This document shows, one piece after another, positions 34,495 to 43,194 of a stretch of DNA of 43,450 bases (the stretch's first letter is position 1; each line of letters begins with the position of its first letter). The position numbers and the translations under genes are program-made. The notes beneath the pieces were generated by a model that worked only from the letters and a program-made list of their open reading frames with translations, had not been told where the DNA came from and did not search any database. The DNA is from Clostridia bacterium. GTDB lineage: Bacteria > Bacillota > Clostridia > UMGS1840. The stretch is from positions 1 through 43,450 of the forward strand of contig JAFUIN010000005.1 in the NCBI GenBank assembly GCA_017468465.1, in the 5' to 3' direction.

Positions 34495-36981
34495 TTAATC
34501 CCCCCAAACCTCGGAGATTTTATCTGAAATTTTCTGTTCAAAGATTTCTATTAGACGCTTGTTTTGTTCAACAATATTAATTTCAGTATTTATACTATCA
34601 ACTATGCGTTTTTGTGTTTCCATAGAGGGGACAGCAATTTGTGCATTCAAAACATAATCTTTTGTAAGTCTTCGCAACCCACCCGTACCAGTCATATGTT
34701 CTTTTCCGTTATTGATAAAACGATCACTATTAATAGTATAATAAATGATTTCAGGCAATATTTTAGTTTTGTCTGGTCTCAATACATAAAATTCACTTGA
34801 TCCAAATCCAATTCCGTTGCACAAATTTCTTGCAATGCCTGATTTCCCATTTTCAAAACAAGGTGTGACTTTTGCGAGCAATACATCTTCGTCTCTAAAA
34901 TATGTATATCCGCTGTAAACCTCAGATAATGTTGCAACATTCTGTGGCATAAATAACATATCTGAATCACTGACATCTGACATCGGAACAAATGATACAA
35001 GAGTATCTGACGATACTTCTTTAACTTCAGATTTGACAGGGTTAAGTGAACATATTTCTTTTATAGTTGTAATTTCCCAATCAGAATCAATTTTGATAAT
35101 AGGCTTGTAATTATCAACTATTTGCTTTGCACCATCAATAATCTTTTGATAGCTTTCTATTTCTTCAACGATTTCTTTTTGAACAGAAAGTGGAGGTAAT
35201 GGTACAACAAATTGCTCTACCGTTGTTTTTCTGATAGAAGGAGGATTAGACTCTGAAGCCCATTGCTTTAAATCAATAGGTTTTAACATATAGTATAAAT
35301 ATTTTTTTTCAATTCTTTCATTACATACTATGCCCATAACATTGTTATCAAACAATGATTTTTTTGTGAGCATCCTTTTTTTGTTAGTAGCTATTGCTGC
35401 TCCTATTTTAGGAAAAATAACTGTATTTTCAGAGACAAGCATCCAATTTTGCTCGCCAAGCGTCTTTTCAGTTATGTAGTTATTGCTAATACCCATCGCT
35501 GATTCATTTCCATGCAAATTCATATCGCTAACTTTATAAAAAGGTATATCCCCTTCAAAATCGCCTTGTAACTCTTTGGGGAATCCATTGCCCGAAATCA
35601 CTTCAGCTATGTCACATATTTTTACTAATGGCCATTTACTATTAATAATAATTTCTTCTTTATATCTTTCTCCAACAAGAATATATTCCTGTTTAGAAAT
35701 CTTTTCTTTACTTGCCATAGTAACAAGTGGATTACTACTTACATCTTCACCTTTTTGATATGCTTTCACTATATTAATAATGTCAGGAATATCATTCTGT
35801 TTTATTTCTCTACGTTGGGCGCCAAGATCAAATCCATCATTCTTCATTTTAACAAAGAGAATGTCATCACGCATTCTTGCTAAAGGCTTATCAATTAATA
35901 AAATACTTGTTTTTACACCGCTGTAAGGATTAAATACACCTGCAGGTAAAGAGATTACAGCATACAGCAATCCATCATCTACAAGATACTTTCTTAATTC
36001 TTTATAAGCGTTTGCTGATTGAAAAACAATGCCCTCAGGAACAATAATAGCCGCTCTTCCTGTTGGATTTAAGTGCTCTGCAATATAGTCAACAAACAGT
36101 ACTTCTGCACGCTTAGCTTTTACTCTGTATCTGTTGTGTGGTATTATACCGCCCTTTGGAGTCATAAATGGGGGATTTGCAAGGATTATATCGTAATTAT
36201 CGTCCCATTTTTCATCACTTGATAATGTATCATACTCACTAATTTGCGGTTTTGTAAAACGGTGTAAATACATATTCACACGTGCTAATCTTACCATATC
36301 AGGTGATATATCATAACCTGCAAAGTTATCCGTTAGACGCTTTTTATCATCGGAAGTCAATGTAGACTTACCATTTTCATCTACATTTGTTTTTAATATA
36401 TGCTTGTATGCACTTATCAAAAAACCTGCTGTCCCGCACGCCGGATCAAGGATAGTATCATTCTTTTTTGGATTAACAATCTCAACCATCATGTCAATAA
36501 TATGTCTAGGGGTTCTGAATTGTCCTGCATCGCCCTGACTTCCCATAATCATAAGGAGATATTCAAAAGCATTTCCTAAATCCTCGCTGTTATCATAAGA
36601 AAACTCACCGATTTCTTTTAAAAACATATTGAGAGTTTCAGGGTCTCTATATGGTATATATGCACCTCTGAAAATATCTCTGAACAATTGAGGAATATGA
36701 GGGTTCATAGACATTTTATCTATGCCTTCTGCATAAACTAAAGCTCTTTGTTGTCCGCTGTTTTCAGAACTCATAAGGTTAGACCAAGCATATTTTTCAA
36801 ACTCGTCTTTGAAAAACACTCGTTCTCCACCGAATTCCATTGCTTCGATATCCATATCATCCATAAATTTATATATCATTGCAATGGTAATTTGTTCTAC
36901 CTGAGCTTTAGGGTCTGGTACTTTACCGACCAGTATGTCACGCAAAGTATTTATTTTACGTTTAACATCAAAATTTAACAT
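34495..36981 (-). CDS. hsdM: Type I restriction-modification methyltransferase-specificity fusion (HsdM-HsdS)
   Basis: The 828-residue protein joins two subunits that are normally separate. Residues 1-440 are HsdM: helical N-terminal domain, SAM motif DPACGTAGF (179-187) and catalytic NPPF (269-272), an N6-adenine methyltransferase. Residues 445-828 are HsdS: target recognition domain 1 starting WPLVKICDIAEV, a central coil after PLPPLSVQKEIVEEIESYQ, domain 2 starting WEITTIKEICSL, and a second coil after QKRIVDSINTEI. The recognition site cannot be read off. AGGAGG lies 6 nt before the ATG at 36981; the longer frame to 37011 overlaps hsdR. It probably carries modification and DNA recognition for the complex. 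Confidence 0.95.
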   Translation of the reverse strand: MLNFDVKRKINTLRDILVGKVPDPKAQVEQITIAMIYKFMDDMDIEAMEFGGERVFFKDEFEKYAWSNLMSSENSGQQRALVYAEGIDKMSMNPHIPQLFRDIFRGAYIPYRDPETLNMFLKEIGEFSYDNSEDLGNAFEYLLMIMGSQGDAGQFRTPRHIIDMMVEIVNPKKNDTILDPACGTAGFLISAYKHILKTNVDENGKSTLTSDDKKRLTDNFAGYDISPDMVRLARVNMYLHRFTKPQISEYDTLSSDEKWDDNYDIILANPPFMTPKGGIIPHNRYRVKAKRAEVLFVDYIAEHLNPTGRAAIIVPEGIVFQSANAYKELRKYLVDDGLLYAVISLPAGVFNPYSGVKTSILLIDKPLARMRDDILFVKMKNDGFDLGAQRREIKQNDIPDIINIVKAYQKGEDVSSNPLVTMASKEKISKQEYILVGERYKEEIIINSKWPLVKICDIAEVISGNGFPKELQGDFEGDIPFYKVSDMNLHGNESAMGISNNYITEKTLGEQNWMLVSENTVIFPKIGAAIATNKKRMLTKKSLFDNNVMGIVCNERIEKKYLYYMLKPIDLKQWASESNPPSIRKTTVEQFVVPLPPLSVQKEIVEEIESYQKIIDGAKQIVDNYKPIIKIDSDWEITTIKEICSLNPVKSEVKEVSSDTLVSFVPMSDVSDSDMLFMPQNVATLSEVYSGYTYFRDEDVLLAKVTPCFENGKSGIARNLCNGIGFGSSEFYVLRPDKTKILPEIIYYTINSDRFINNGKEHMTGTGGLRRLTKDYVLNAQIAVPSMETQKRIVDSINTEINIVEQNKRLIEIFEQKISDKISEVWGD

Positions 36982-36991
36982 AATTAGCCTC

Positions 36992-39520
36992 CTACATAAA
37001 CCTTGAAACATTTACATTATCATTGACATAATCAACAATACTGAGCATAGACTCTTTGCCAAGTCTTTTTAAGTCGGACATTGTATATGTGCTGACTTCT
37101 GTACCTAAAAGCTGATACTCACCGTCTTCAATAGCTCGTCTTACATCTTTATCGGTTATATAAGTTTCAAAGAATTGTTTTATATCCCAATATTTTTCCT
37201 GTGGGACTGTTCTTGTGAGCATAAATGATTCAAATTCATCTTCTACAAGTTCCTTTTTACTCTTAAAGAACGGCAACACTCCAAATATCTTGTCGATAAT
37301 TTCTCTTGCAGTAATTCGTCTGTCACTACCGATTGCCCTACGAAGTTTATCCCAAGTATAATATTCGTTAGGTTTATTCATTATATTTTCATCAATATAA
37401 GTAATAACCGCCTGATAATTGCCTTGTTCGTACTGTTCTTTAGCAATCGGATCGTCTTTAACTGTTTCTTCAAATTTATCAAAGAACATTCTGTCAATCT
37501 TCATACCTTCAAGACCTATTTTAGTTTCGGTCATGGAAGCTAATGGGTCAGGGTTAAAGTTCTCATAATCTTCCGTCTGTGGAGGCGGATCGCCGGGAAT
37601 TCCACCTGCAGACTGTGCACGTGGTAATTTTATGATTTCATCGTAATCAAATTTTTCTTCAAAATATTCACAGTTACCAAAGAAATCAAACAACTTAAAT
37701 GTTGTTTTTTCTTCCTTATGCTCTTCAATAACTCCATTTACCTTTTCCTTATAAATAAAGGTTGCTTTTCTTGTTCCTCTACCTTTTATCTGAATGAAAT
37801 CGGTAGGAGAAAAAATAGGTCTAAATAAACCGATGTTAAGCAAATCTTCACAGTCATACCCTGTTGTCATCATGCCAACAGTGACACATATCCTTGTTTT
37901 TGAAGATTTATACCCATCCAAAAACGTAGTTGTTCCGCTTAAGTTGTTGTTTTGGAAATTCGTAGTATAAGTTTGTGCGTTCATAACATCAGATGTTATT
38001 TGCATTGCAAAATCAGAGCAATATTTATCAGCGAACATTTTATCTGCATATTCATTAAGTAATTGTGTGATTTTTGATGCATGTCTACGGCTAACACAGA
38101 AAATAATACCCTTACCAATTTCACCAGTTATCGGGTCTTTTAATGCATTATCCATAAAGGTTTTCACAAATACTTTATTAGTTGTTTCTGAAAAGAATTT
38201 GCGTTCAAAATCTCTTGCGAAAAAAGTTTCTTCTTGTTCTTCGTCTTGCTCATCTCCGGTTGCTACAACGGCATAACCTTCTTCTGCAAGTAGTTTGGTT
38301 GTAATCTCAGTTCTTGCATCAACAACTGTAGGGTTGATCAAATATCCATCACGAACTCCATCTAGCAATGAGTATCTAAATGTCGGTTCGCCACTTTCGC
38401 AGCCAAAAGTCTTATAACTATCAAGGAGTTGTCTCTTTTCCCATGCTCTTGGGTCAGTAGTTTTCAGTTTTTCAATATCGACATTCTTTATATAATCTTT
38501 TGGGGTAGCTGTGAGACCTAATTTGTATCCTAAGAAATACTCAAATACAGCTCTACTGTTACCATTGATTGAACGGTGACTTTCGTCTGCAATAATCAAT
38601 GAAAAGTCAGTAGGTTTGAAGAACTTTTTATATTTGTTATTTGCTACAAGTGTTTGTACTGTTGACACGACTATTTCAGCTTTACGCCAATCATCTGTAT
38701 TCTCCTTAAAAATAACAGTTTGATAATCGGGTGTGAGGTAATTTTGAAAGTTTTTCTTTGCTTGATTTTCTAGCTCTATTCTATCTACAAGGAACAGAAC
38801 TCTGTTAGCATTTCCGCTTCTCAAAAATAACCTGATAACAGCAGCAGAAGTAAGAGTTTTTCCTGTTCCTGTTGCCATTTCAAACAAGAAACGCTGATTT
38901 CCTGCTTTAACTGATGCTTGCAATGCTTTTAATGCGTTAACCTGATATGGTCTTAAGAAACGGAGTCCAGTATCAAAGATAAATTTCTGTCTTGTCTGTT
39001 CATTTTTATATTCAGGAGCTTCTGCATAATTAGGGTTCTTTACAACGGCTATGTAATCGCTTTTAATTTCTTCGTTGTATAATCTTGCAGGATTGGTATT
39101 AAACGCTTTACTGTCTCTTAAACTCTCATAACTTGGGAATGCAGTTATAATTTGAGGGTTGCCCTTTGTAATATTCCAAAAATAATGCTGATTACCATTT
39201 GATAAGATAACATATTTAACATAGGTTTCTTTCGCATATTTTCTTGCTTGTTCCTTTCCAATAAGTGGGTCTTTAAATTCAGACTTTGCCTCAAGCACAA
39301 CAAAAGGTTTTCCGTTTTCGTCAAGTAGCAAGTAATCAATAAAGCCACCTGTTCTTGATTCAAAATCATCTCCCATGTCATCAATTTGCTTTTTTGTATT
39401 CTTTACATTTGGCTCAACTTGGATATTGGCGGCTCCGTTTTCGTCATCAAAGAAACGCCAACCGGCTTCTTCAAGTAGTTTGTTTATTTTTATACGAGCC
39501 TTAGCTTCTTTTGCTTTCAT
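36992..39520 (-). CDS. hsdR: Type I restriction enzyme R subunit
   Basis: The 842-residue protein is the ATP-driven translocase and nuclease. A PD-(D/E)xK nuclease lies at the N-terminus (Asp62 in GGFIDYLL, E77-A-K79). Then come the helicase motifs ATGTGKT (216-222), DESH (312-315), GLTATP and QIKGRGTR, and an EcoEI-like C-terminal domain. The sequence is intact and of typical length for the shorter HsdR group. AAAGGAG lies before the ATG. It is followed by the hsdMS fusion after 10 nt, so one transcript is likely. Confidence 0.96.
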   Translation of the reverse strand: MKAKEAKARIKINKLLEEAGWRFFDDENGAANIQVEPNVKNTKKQIDDMGDDFESRTGGFIDYLLLDENGKPFVVLEAKSEFKDPLIGKEQARKYAKETYVKYVILSNGNQHYFWNITKGNPQIITAFPSYESLRDSKAFNTNPARLYNEEIKSDYIAVVKNPNYAEAPEYKNEQTRQKFIFDTGLRFLRPYQVNALKALQASVKAGNQRFLFEMATGTGKTLTSAAVIRLFLRSGNANRVLFLVDRIELENQAKKNFQNYLTPDYQTVIFKENTDDWRKAEIVVSTVQTLVANNKYKKFFKPTDFSLIIADESHRSINGNSRAVFEYFLGYKLGLTATPKDYIKNVDIEKLKTTDPRAWEKRQLLDSYKTFGCESGEPTFRYSLLDGVRDGYLINPTVVDARTEITTKLLAEEGYAVVATGDEQDEEQEETFFARDFERKFFSETTNKVFVKTFMDNALKDPITGEIGKGIIFCVSRRHASKITQLLNEYADKMFADKYCSDFAMQITSDVMNAQTYTTNFQNNNLSGTTTFLDGYKSSKTRICVTVGMMTTGYDCEDLLNIGLFRPIFSPTDFIQIKGRGTRKATFIYKEKVNGVIEEHKEEKTTFKLFDFFGNCEYFEEKFDYDEIIKLPRAQSAGGIPGDPPPQTEDYENFNPDPLASMTETKIGLEGMKIDRMFFDKFEETVKDDPIAKEQYEQGNYQAVITYIDENIMNKPNEYYTWDKLRRAIGSDRRITAREIIDKIFGVLPFFKSKKELVEDEFESFMLTRTVPQEKYWDIKQFFETYITDKDVRRAIEDGEYQLLGTEVSTYTMSDLKRLGKESMLSIVDYVNDNVNVSRFM

Positions 39521-39644
39521 AGCCTATGCTCCTTTCTATCGCATATTTTTCAACAAATCTTCAATCTATAACCAATGTTTTTTAAAACAAATCATCGAAC
39601 TTTTATTTTGGTATATTTATGTTCATAATTTATTTGCCATACTG

Positions 39645-40460
39645 TTATAGTTCTTCACTAATGTATATCGTATCTCCGTTTTCGTCCTTTTCAAAGCGAC
39701 CTATTGTATATTCTTGTGCAAATAGATTACAATGCCATTTCCCGGGAATTTTAGATATTTTATCAGATAAGGATGTTATGATTACCACAAATGTTTCTTT
39801 ATAACGCTTTGAAAAACGATTTTCCAAATATAATTCTATCGTTACTCTTTGGCTTATTAACTCTGTCATAAACTCTGGAGAAGCGTAAAATATAAATGAA
39901 TCCTTATCACCAGGGGCTAAGGTCATTTTAAGATTTTCTTGATTTATTGCAACTTTTCCCCAAGCTATTTCCTTATTTTCTGATTTGCCACGTCCATATT
40001 CAACAGTGATACAAGATTCAGCAGTATTGGTTAATTCTATCTCTAACCCCAAAGCTTTCCCCGTCTTATACTCACCAATTTGGATATATTTTCCCCTCGG
40101 ATCGTTCAACAGTTGTTCTCTTTCGATTTCATAAGCTTTCCAGTTACTAACTAATGCAAAAGGTCTTAGTTCCAACCTGTACTTATCTTTTTCTAGGTCT
40201 ATAACTTTTTCTGACAGCTTGTTTGCTTTTTGTGATGCTTGTAATGCAAGAACACCAAGAACAACAGTACCAACAAAAGAAAGCATTGTCCCTACATATC
40301 CCAACAATTCGCCAGCTGTCCATTCTGCAACTAAAAATTCAAAACCACTATACCATTTGAAAAGACAATGTATGATTAACAAAGGGGTAATAAAACATAT
40401 AAAAGTTGTCAGTATAATTTTTTTTTTGTGTTTTTTTAGTGTTTCTAAAACTTCTCTCAC
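39645..40460 (-). CDS. Two-helix membrane protein of unknown function
   Basis: The protein has about 271 residues with two membrane helices: IILTTFICFITPLLIIHCLF near 18-37 and LLGYVGTMLSFVGTVVLGVLAL near 53-74. A coiled stretch (ASQKANKLSEKVIDLEKDKYRLE) and a cytosolic beta-rich domain of about 170 residues follow. I favour the GTG at 40458-40460, with AAGGGTG 6 nt upstream, over the GTG three codons earlier. No family is recognised. It sits between the Mrr-type nuclease and hsdR in the defence block; membrane-anchored proteins of this plan are often seen in such loci, but the function is unknown. Confidence 0.72.
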   Translation of the reverse strand: MREVLETLKKHKKKIILTTFICFITPLLIIHCLFKWYSGFEFLVAEWTAGELLGYVGTMLSFVGTVVLGVLALQASQKANKLSEKVIDLEKDKYRLELRPFALVSNWKAYEIEREQLLNDPRGKYIQIGEYKTGKALGLEIELTNTAESCITVEYGRGKSENKEIAWGKVAINQENLKMTLAPGDKDSFIFYASPEFMTELISQRVTIELYLENRFSKRYKETFVVIITSLSDKISKIPGKWHCNLFAQEYTIGRFEKDENGDTIYISEEL

Positions 40461-40516
40461 TTTTTTCACCCTTTTAACTATTTAATCTTTTTTATAAATA
40501 ACTTTATTAAAAGAGG

Positions 40517-41422
40517 TTACTCTTCTGTATTGTAAAATTCATCTAATACATAAGTTTTAACGGGTGTTATGTATAACTCGTATTTAATAACCAACTTTAC
40601 CAAATCATTTCCGTCAATTAATGTAATAGGCGAACCCTCTCTTGCTGCTTGTCTTGCAGAATTGGTAAATCTTCCATTGGTAATAAAAACGCCATAATCA
40701 GCTTGATATTTATTCATTGCACCCAAAAACTGGTTAATTTCCGGTTCTCTTACGGGGGCTACATTATATCTTTTGCATTGAATAACAACTCTAGTTGTTC
40801 TGAAGTCATTGACATCAGTATGATAACCATACCCATCAATCCCACCATCATTACTGATTTGAACACCTTTTTCTGTAAATTCCACACCCATACGATTAAG
40901 CAACGCTCGTGAAAATGCTTCAAATTTTTTAGGAGACATTTTTGATATGGCTACAAGAAGTTTTTCCTTAAAATCATCTTTGATTTTTTCCTCTTCCTCT
41001 GGCTCTTCTTCATTATCGCTAATATCAACAATTTTGTTCTTTTTATTGTTCTGACTAAGTTCTTCCCAATGTTTTTTAGATGTTTCAATAATATCTTTTT
41101 GCACATCGAGGTTATCAATATCAAGGCATAATCCTTTGTCAGTCAATGTGATAGGAGAAGAATCTGTATATGTAAGTAACTTGTTAAAATATAAATCCTT
41201 AATGGCAAAATTGAATTTAAAATTAAATTCCTTATATTCGCTACCGGTCTTTTTTGATTTCTTTACCATTTCGGCGTACTCAGCTATTTGGTCATCCAAA
41301 TCAGCAATTCGTTCTTTAATTTCAGACCTTTCTAATTGTCCGCCAGCTCCCTGAAGGACTTTTAATATAGGTTTTATAAGGTATGCAATTTTACCTTCTG
41401 AAGATAATTCTTTTATATTCAT
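40517..41422 (-). CDS. Mrr-type restriction endonuclease
   Basis: The 301-residue protein has an N-terminal winged-helix Mrr-like domain (residues 1-125), an acidic linker (about 132-150) and a C-terminal Mrr catalytic domain: MSPKKFEAFSRALLNRMG, GGIDGYG with Asp196, VVIQCKRYN with Q215-C-K217 and YGVFITNGRFTNSARQAA. These are the PD-(D/E)xK active-site parts. Type IV enzymes of this family cut methylated DNA. AAAGGAG lies before the ATG. It may be an independent restriction gene next to the Type I system. Confidence 0.92.
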   Translation of the reverse strand: MNIKELSSEGKIAYLIKPILKVLQGAGGQLERSEIKERIADLDDQIAEYAEMVKKSKKTGSEYKEFNFKFNFAIKDLYFNKLLTYTDSSPITLTDKGLCLDIDNLDVQKDIIETSKKHWEELSQNNKKNKIVDISDNEEEPEEEEKIKDDFKEKLLVAISKMSPKKFEAFSRALLNRMGVEFTEKGVQISNDGGIDGYGYHTDVNDFRTTRVVIQCKRYNVAPVREPEINQFLGAMNKYQADYGVFITNGRFTNSARQAAREGSPITLIDGNDLVKLVIKYELYITPVKTYVLDEFYNTEE

Positions 41423-41436
41423 ATCTCTATGCTCCT

Positions 41437-41532
41437 TTAACTGTTTATCTTATTCATTTCCTTTTCTAATTTCTCAATGCCATCCAAAATCGTATCAAAC
41501 GGTATCTTTTCACCGAAAATCATATTCTGCAT
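41437..41532 (-). CDS. Short open frame, probable gene remnant or small peptide
   Basis: A 31-codon frame (MQNMIFGEKIPFDTILDGIE, ending KEMNKINS) lies between the HTH gene stop and the Mrr-type gene. It is too ordered to look random, with a helical, charged end, but no ribosome site precedes it and the frame stays open upstream into the HTH gene in another register. It could be the C-terminal stub of a lost gene or a real small peptide. I do not recognise the parent with confidence. Confidence 0.3.
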   Translation of the reverse strand: MQNMIFGEKIPFDTILDGIEKLEKEMNKINS

Positions 41533-41549
41533 ATGATCGTGGTCATCTT

Positions 41550-42188
41550 TTAATACTCCATCAAATCTTCCATTTTGCAACCCAGGACTTTCGCGAGGTT
41601 ATTGACAGTTTCCATTTGTGCTTTATTTATATCCTTATTTCTCTGTTCGTACATCTGGATAGAGCGAAGAGATACGCCTGATTGCTTTGCAAGTTCATTT
41701 TGGGTTATTCCACAGCTTTTTCTTATTACCTGAAGTCTTGTAGGCTCGTTTTTTTCTTTAATCATTTTCTCTACTGTATCTGCAAACTTTTCTTCAGGTG
41801 CTTCGTGGTAGAGGTCGAACATAACATCGATATCGCTCATTTTAACATGTCTTGCTATATTACTAAACGGTCTTTTGGAGTGCCATTGATAGAATGCAAG
41901 TATCCATCCGCACCAATAATCTCTATGCTTGTTTATATTCTCGCTGCTTGGCGGAACAAGTCTTTCTATACCTGCTTCTTTTAATACTTCTTCTACAAGT
42001 TCGGGACCGGACATTCCCATTATATATTTGGGATTTCCGTTACCAAATTCTTCAGCAATTCCTGTAGATATAAATAATTTCAGGAATTCGTCCTTATCCA
42101 TATTCAAATCACTTGCGACGTAATCAAAGGCATCACCCAAGTTATTCATGGCACTGTCGACATACATTTCATCGTAAGCGTGAATCAT
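41550..42188 (-). CDS. HTH-domain partner of the DUF3990 protein (putative antitoxin)
   Basis: The 212-residue protein has an N-terminal helical domain (residues 1-140, including YWCGWILAFYQWHSKRPFSNIARHV) and a C-terminal Cro/C1-type helix-turn-helix (RKSCGITQNELAKQSGVSLRSIQMYEQ). The ATG at 42188 has AAAGGA 9 nt upstream; the TTG nine bases earlier overlaps that site. It overlaps the end of the DUF3990 gene by 20 nt. DUF3990 and HTH partner genes occur as pairs in Bacillota. The palindrome in the shared promoter suggests that this protein autoregulates the pair. Confidence 0.85.
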   Translation of the reverse strand: MIHAYDEMYVDSAMNNLGDAFDYVASDLNMDKDEFLKLFISTGIAEEFGNGNPKYIMGMSGPELVEEVLKEAGIERLVPPSSENINKHRDYWCGWILAFYQWHSKRPFSNIARHVKMSDIDVMFDLYHEAPEEKFADTVEKMIKEKNEPTRLQVIRKSCGITQNELAKQSGVSLRSIQMYEQRNKDINKAQMETVNNLAKVLGCKMEDLMEY

Positions 42189-42846
42189 TATTATCAATCC
42201 TTTCCCTGATTATATCACGCATAAATAATCCGTTAATATCATCAACCTCTTGCTGAAGTCTGAACTGCTTATTAGCTTCTTCATTTCGTTTTTTTCTCTT
42301 GATATAATATTCAGCACTGTCAGCAATTTCATACTTTTGGAATTTGATTGCATCAAATGCTTTTTCACTCTTTAATACAATCTGCTCACCGAGCTTCCCG
42401 AGTTTCATTGCCTCGGATAATTGCTCAATTGATATCTGGTTATTCACGAAAGCTCTTGCGAATGAGAAGTATGAGTCATCTGCACGGTAGCCTGTGATTA
42501 TATCATAGTTTGATATGTCAGGCAGGAAGTTATTTAACAAATAATTTCTGCCTTGCTTCGACACAGCAGTTGATACTCTGAAGTTTCTGTTATTGGCAAG
42601 AACAGCAAGCCAGTTAAGTATCGTATATTCATCACCCGATAAATCAAGTGTAGTGAGTCCATCTATATTAAGTTCATAGCAGTTAGCATATCCATCTTTG
42701 GCAGGTTTCTGACAAGCCCATTCCTTTGCAAGTTCCAAAGTTTCTGTGCAATAGAATCCTAAGCCATAATCATTATTCTCTTTGCCTAATCCGAATACAG
42801 GCTTTTCAATTATTTCCGGAGAGCCATGCCATATTATTTTTTTCAT
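42169..42846 (-). CDS. DUF3990 family protein (putative ADP-ribosyltransferase-like toxin)
   Basis: The 225-residue protein opens with IIWHGSPEIIEKPVFGLGKENNDYGLGFYCTE, the DUF3990 signature that resembles ADP-ribosyltransferase folds: a HGS strand followed by a YGLGFY(C/T)T strand. A helical C-terminus (from about 150) follows. DUF3990 proteins are taken as likely toxins of toxin-antitoxin pairs; that is inference here. AGGAG overlaps a TGATA half-site before the ATG. Its promoter (42874-42902) is a perfect consensus with an operator inside the spacer. Confidence 0.85.
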   Translation of the reverse strand: MKKIIWHGSPEIIEKPVFGLGKENNDYGLGFYCTETLELAKEWACQKPAKDGYANCYELNIDGLTTLDLSGDEYTILNWLAVLANNRNFRVSTAVSKQGRNYLLNNFLPDISNYDIITGYRADDSYFSFARAFVNNQISIEQLSEAMKLGKLGEQIVLKSEKAFDAIKFQKYEIADSAEYYIKRKKRNEEANKQFRLQQEVDDINGLFMRDIIRERIDNNDSRLR

Positions 42847-42873
42847 TCTATCACTCCTAACTTTACATTTAAC

Positions 42874-42902
42874 ATTATATCACCAAAGTGATAGTTTGTC
42901 AA
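42874..42902 (-). promoter_or_regulatory. Consensus promoter with built-in operator for the DUF3990-HTH pair
   Basis: On the minus strand TTGACA (42897-42902) and TATAAT (42874-42879) are spaced by 17 nt. The palindrome TATCAC-N4-GTGATA (42878-42893) fills most of the spacer and overlaps the -10. A half-site AGTGATAG recurs at the ribosome site near 42848. This is the layout of toxin-antitoxin autorepression. Confidence 0.88.
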
Positions 42903-43028
42903 TAATATATGAGAAATTGAAAATATATTTTTTTACACTTGACACCACCTAAAACACCATCTAAATCGCTTAACAATCGCACAAATCAAGTCATTTTCAC
43001 CAAAACAGCACCAATTGCTATTTTTCGA
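42903..43028. other. AT-rich spacer without a gene
   Basis: No coding frame or known element is seen in this stretch. A GACACCAC word at 42950 recurs at 43027. Confidence 0.5.
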
Positions 43029-43098
43029 CACCACCCGAACGGCACTGCCGGTCGGGGTTTGACCGCACTGGTGGCGGTTTACGACACCAGTGCTTTTT
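43029..43098. other. Cluster of three perfect hairpins, GC-rich island
   Basis: In AT-rich DNA, three consecutive stems occur: CGGC/GCCG (43040-43050), CGGTC/GACCG (43049-43065, sharing the end of the first) and GCACTGGTG/CACCAGTGC (43065-43093), the last followed by TTTTT on the plus strand. The last could be a terminator for a plus-strand transcript. The cluster could also be a transfer or recombination site or a folded RNA. Confidence 0.6.
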
Positions 43099-43194
43099 CC
43101 TGCTTCAATTTATTTTGACTAATTTTCAGTCTAACTGCAGTGATTTTCATGTATCGTTTTATCATTTTAGCAGTGGCGTATTCTATATGAATTT

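Noticed and set aside
39521-39644. Gene or element between hsdR and the membrane protein gene
   Set aside because: The 124 nt are AT-rich with only the hsdR ribosome site; no hairpin or frame of note.
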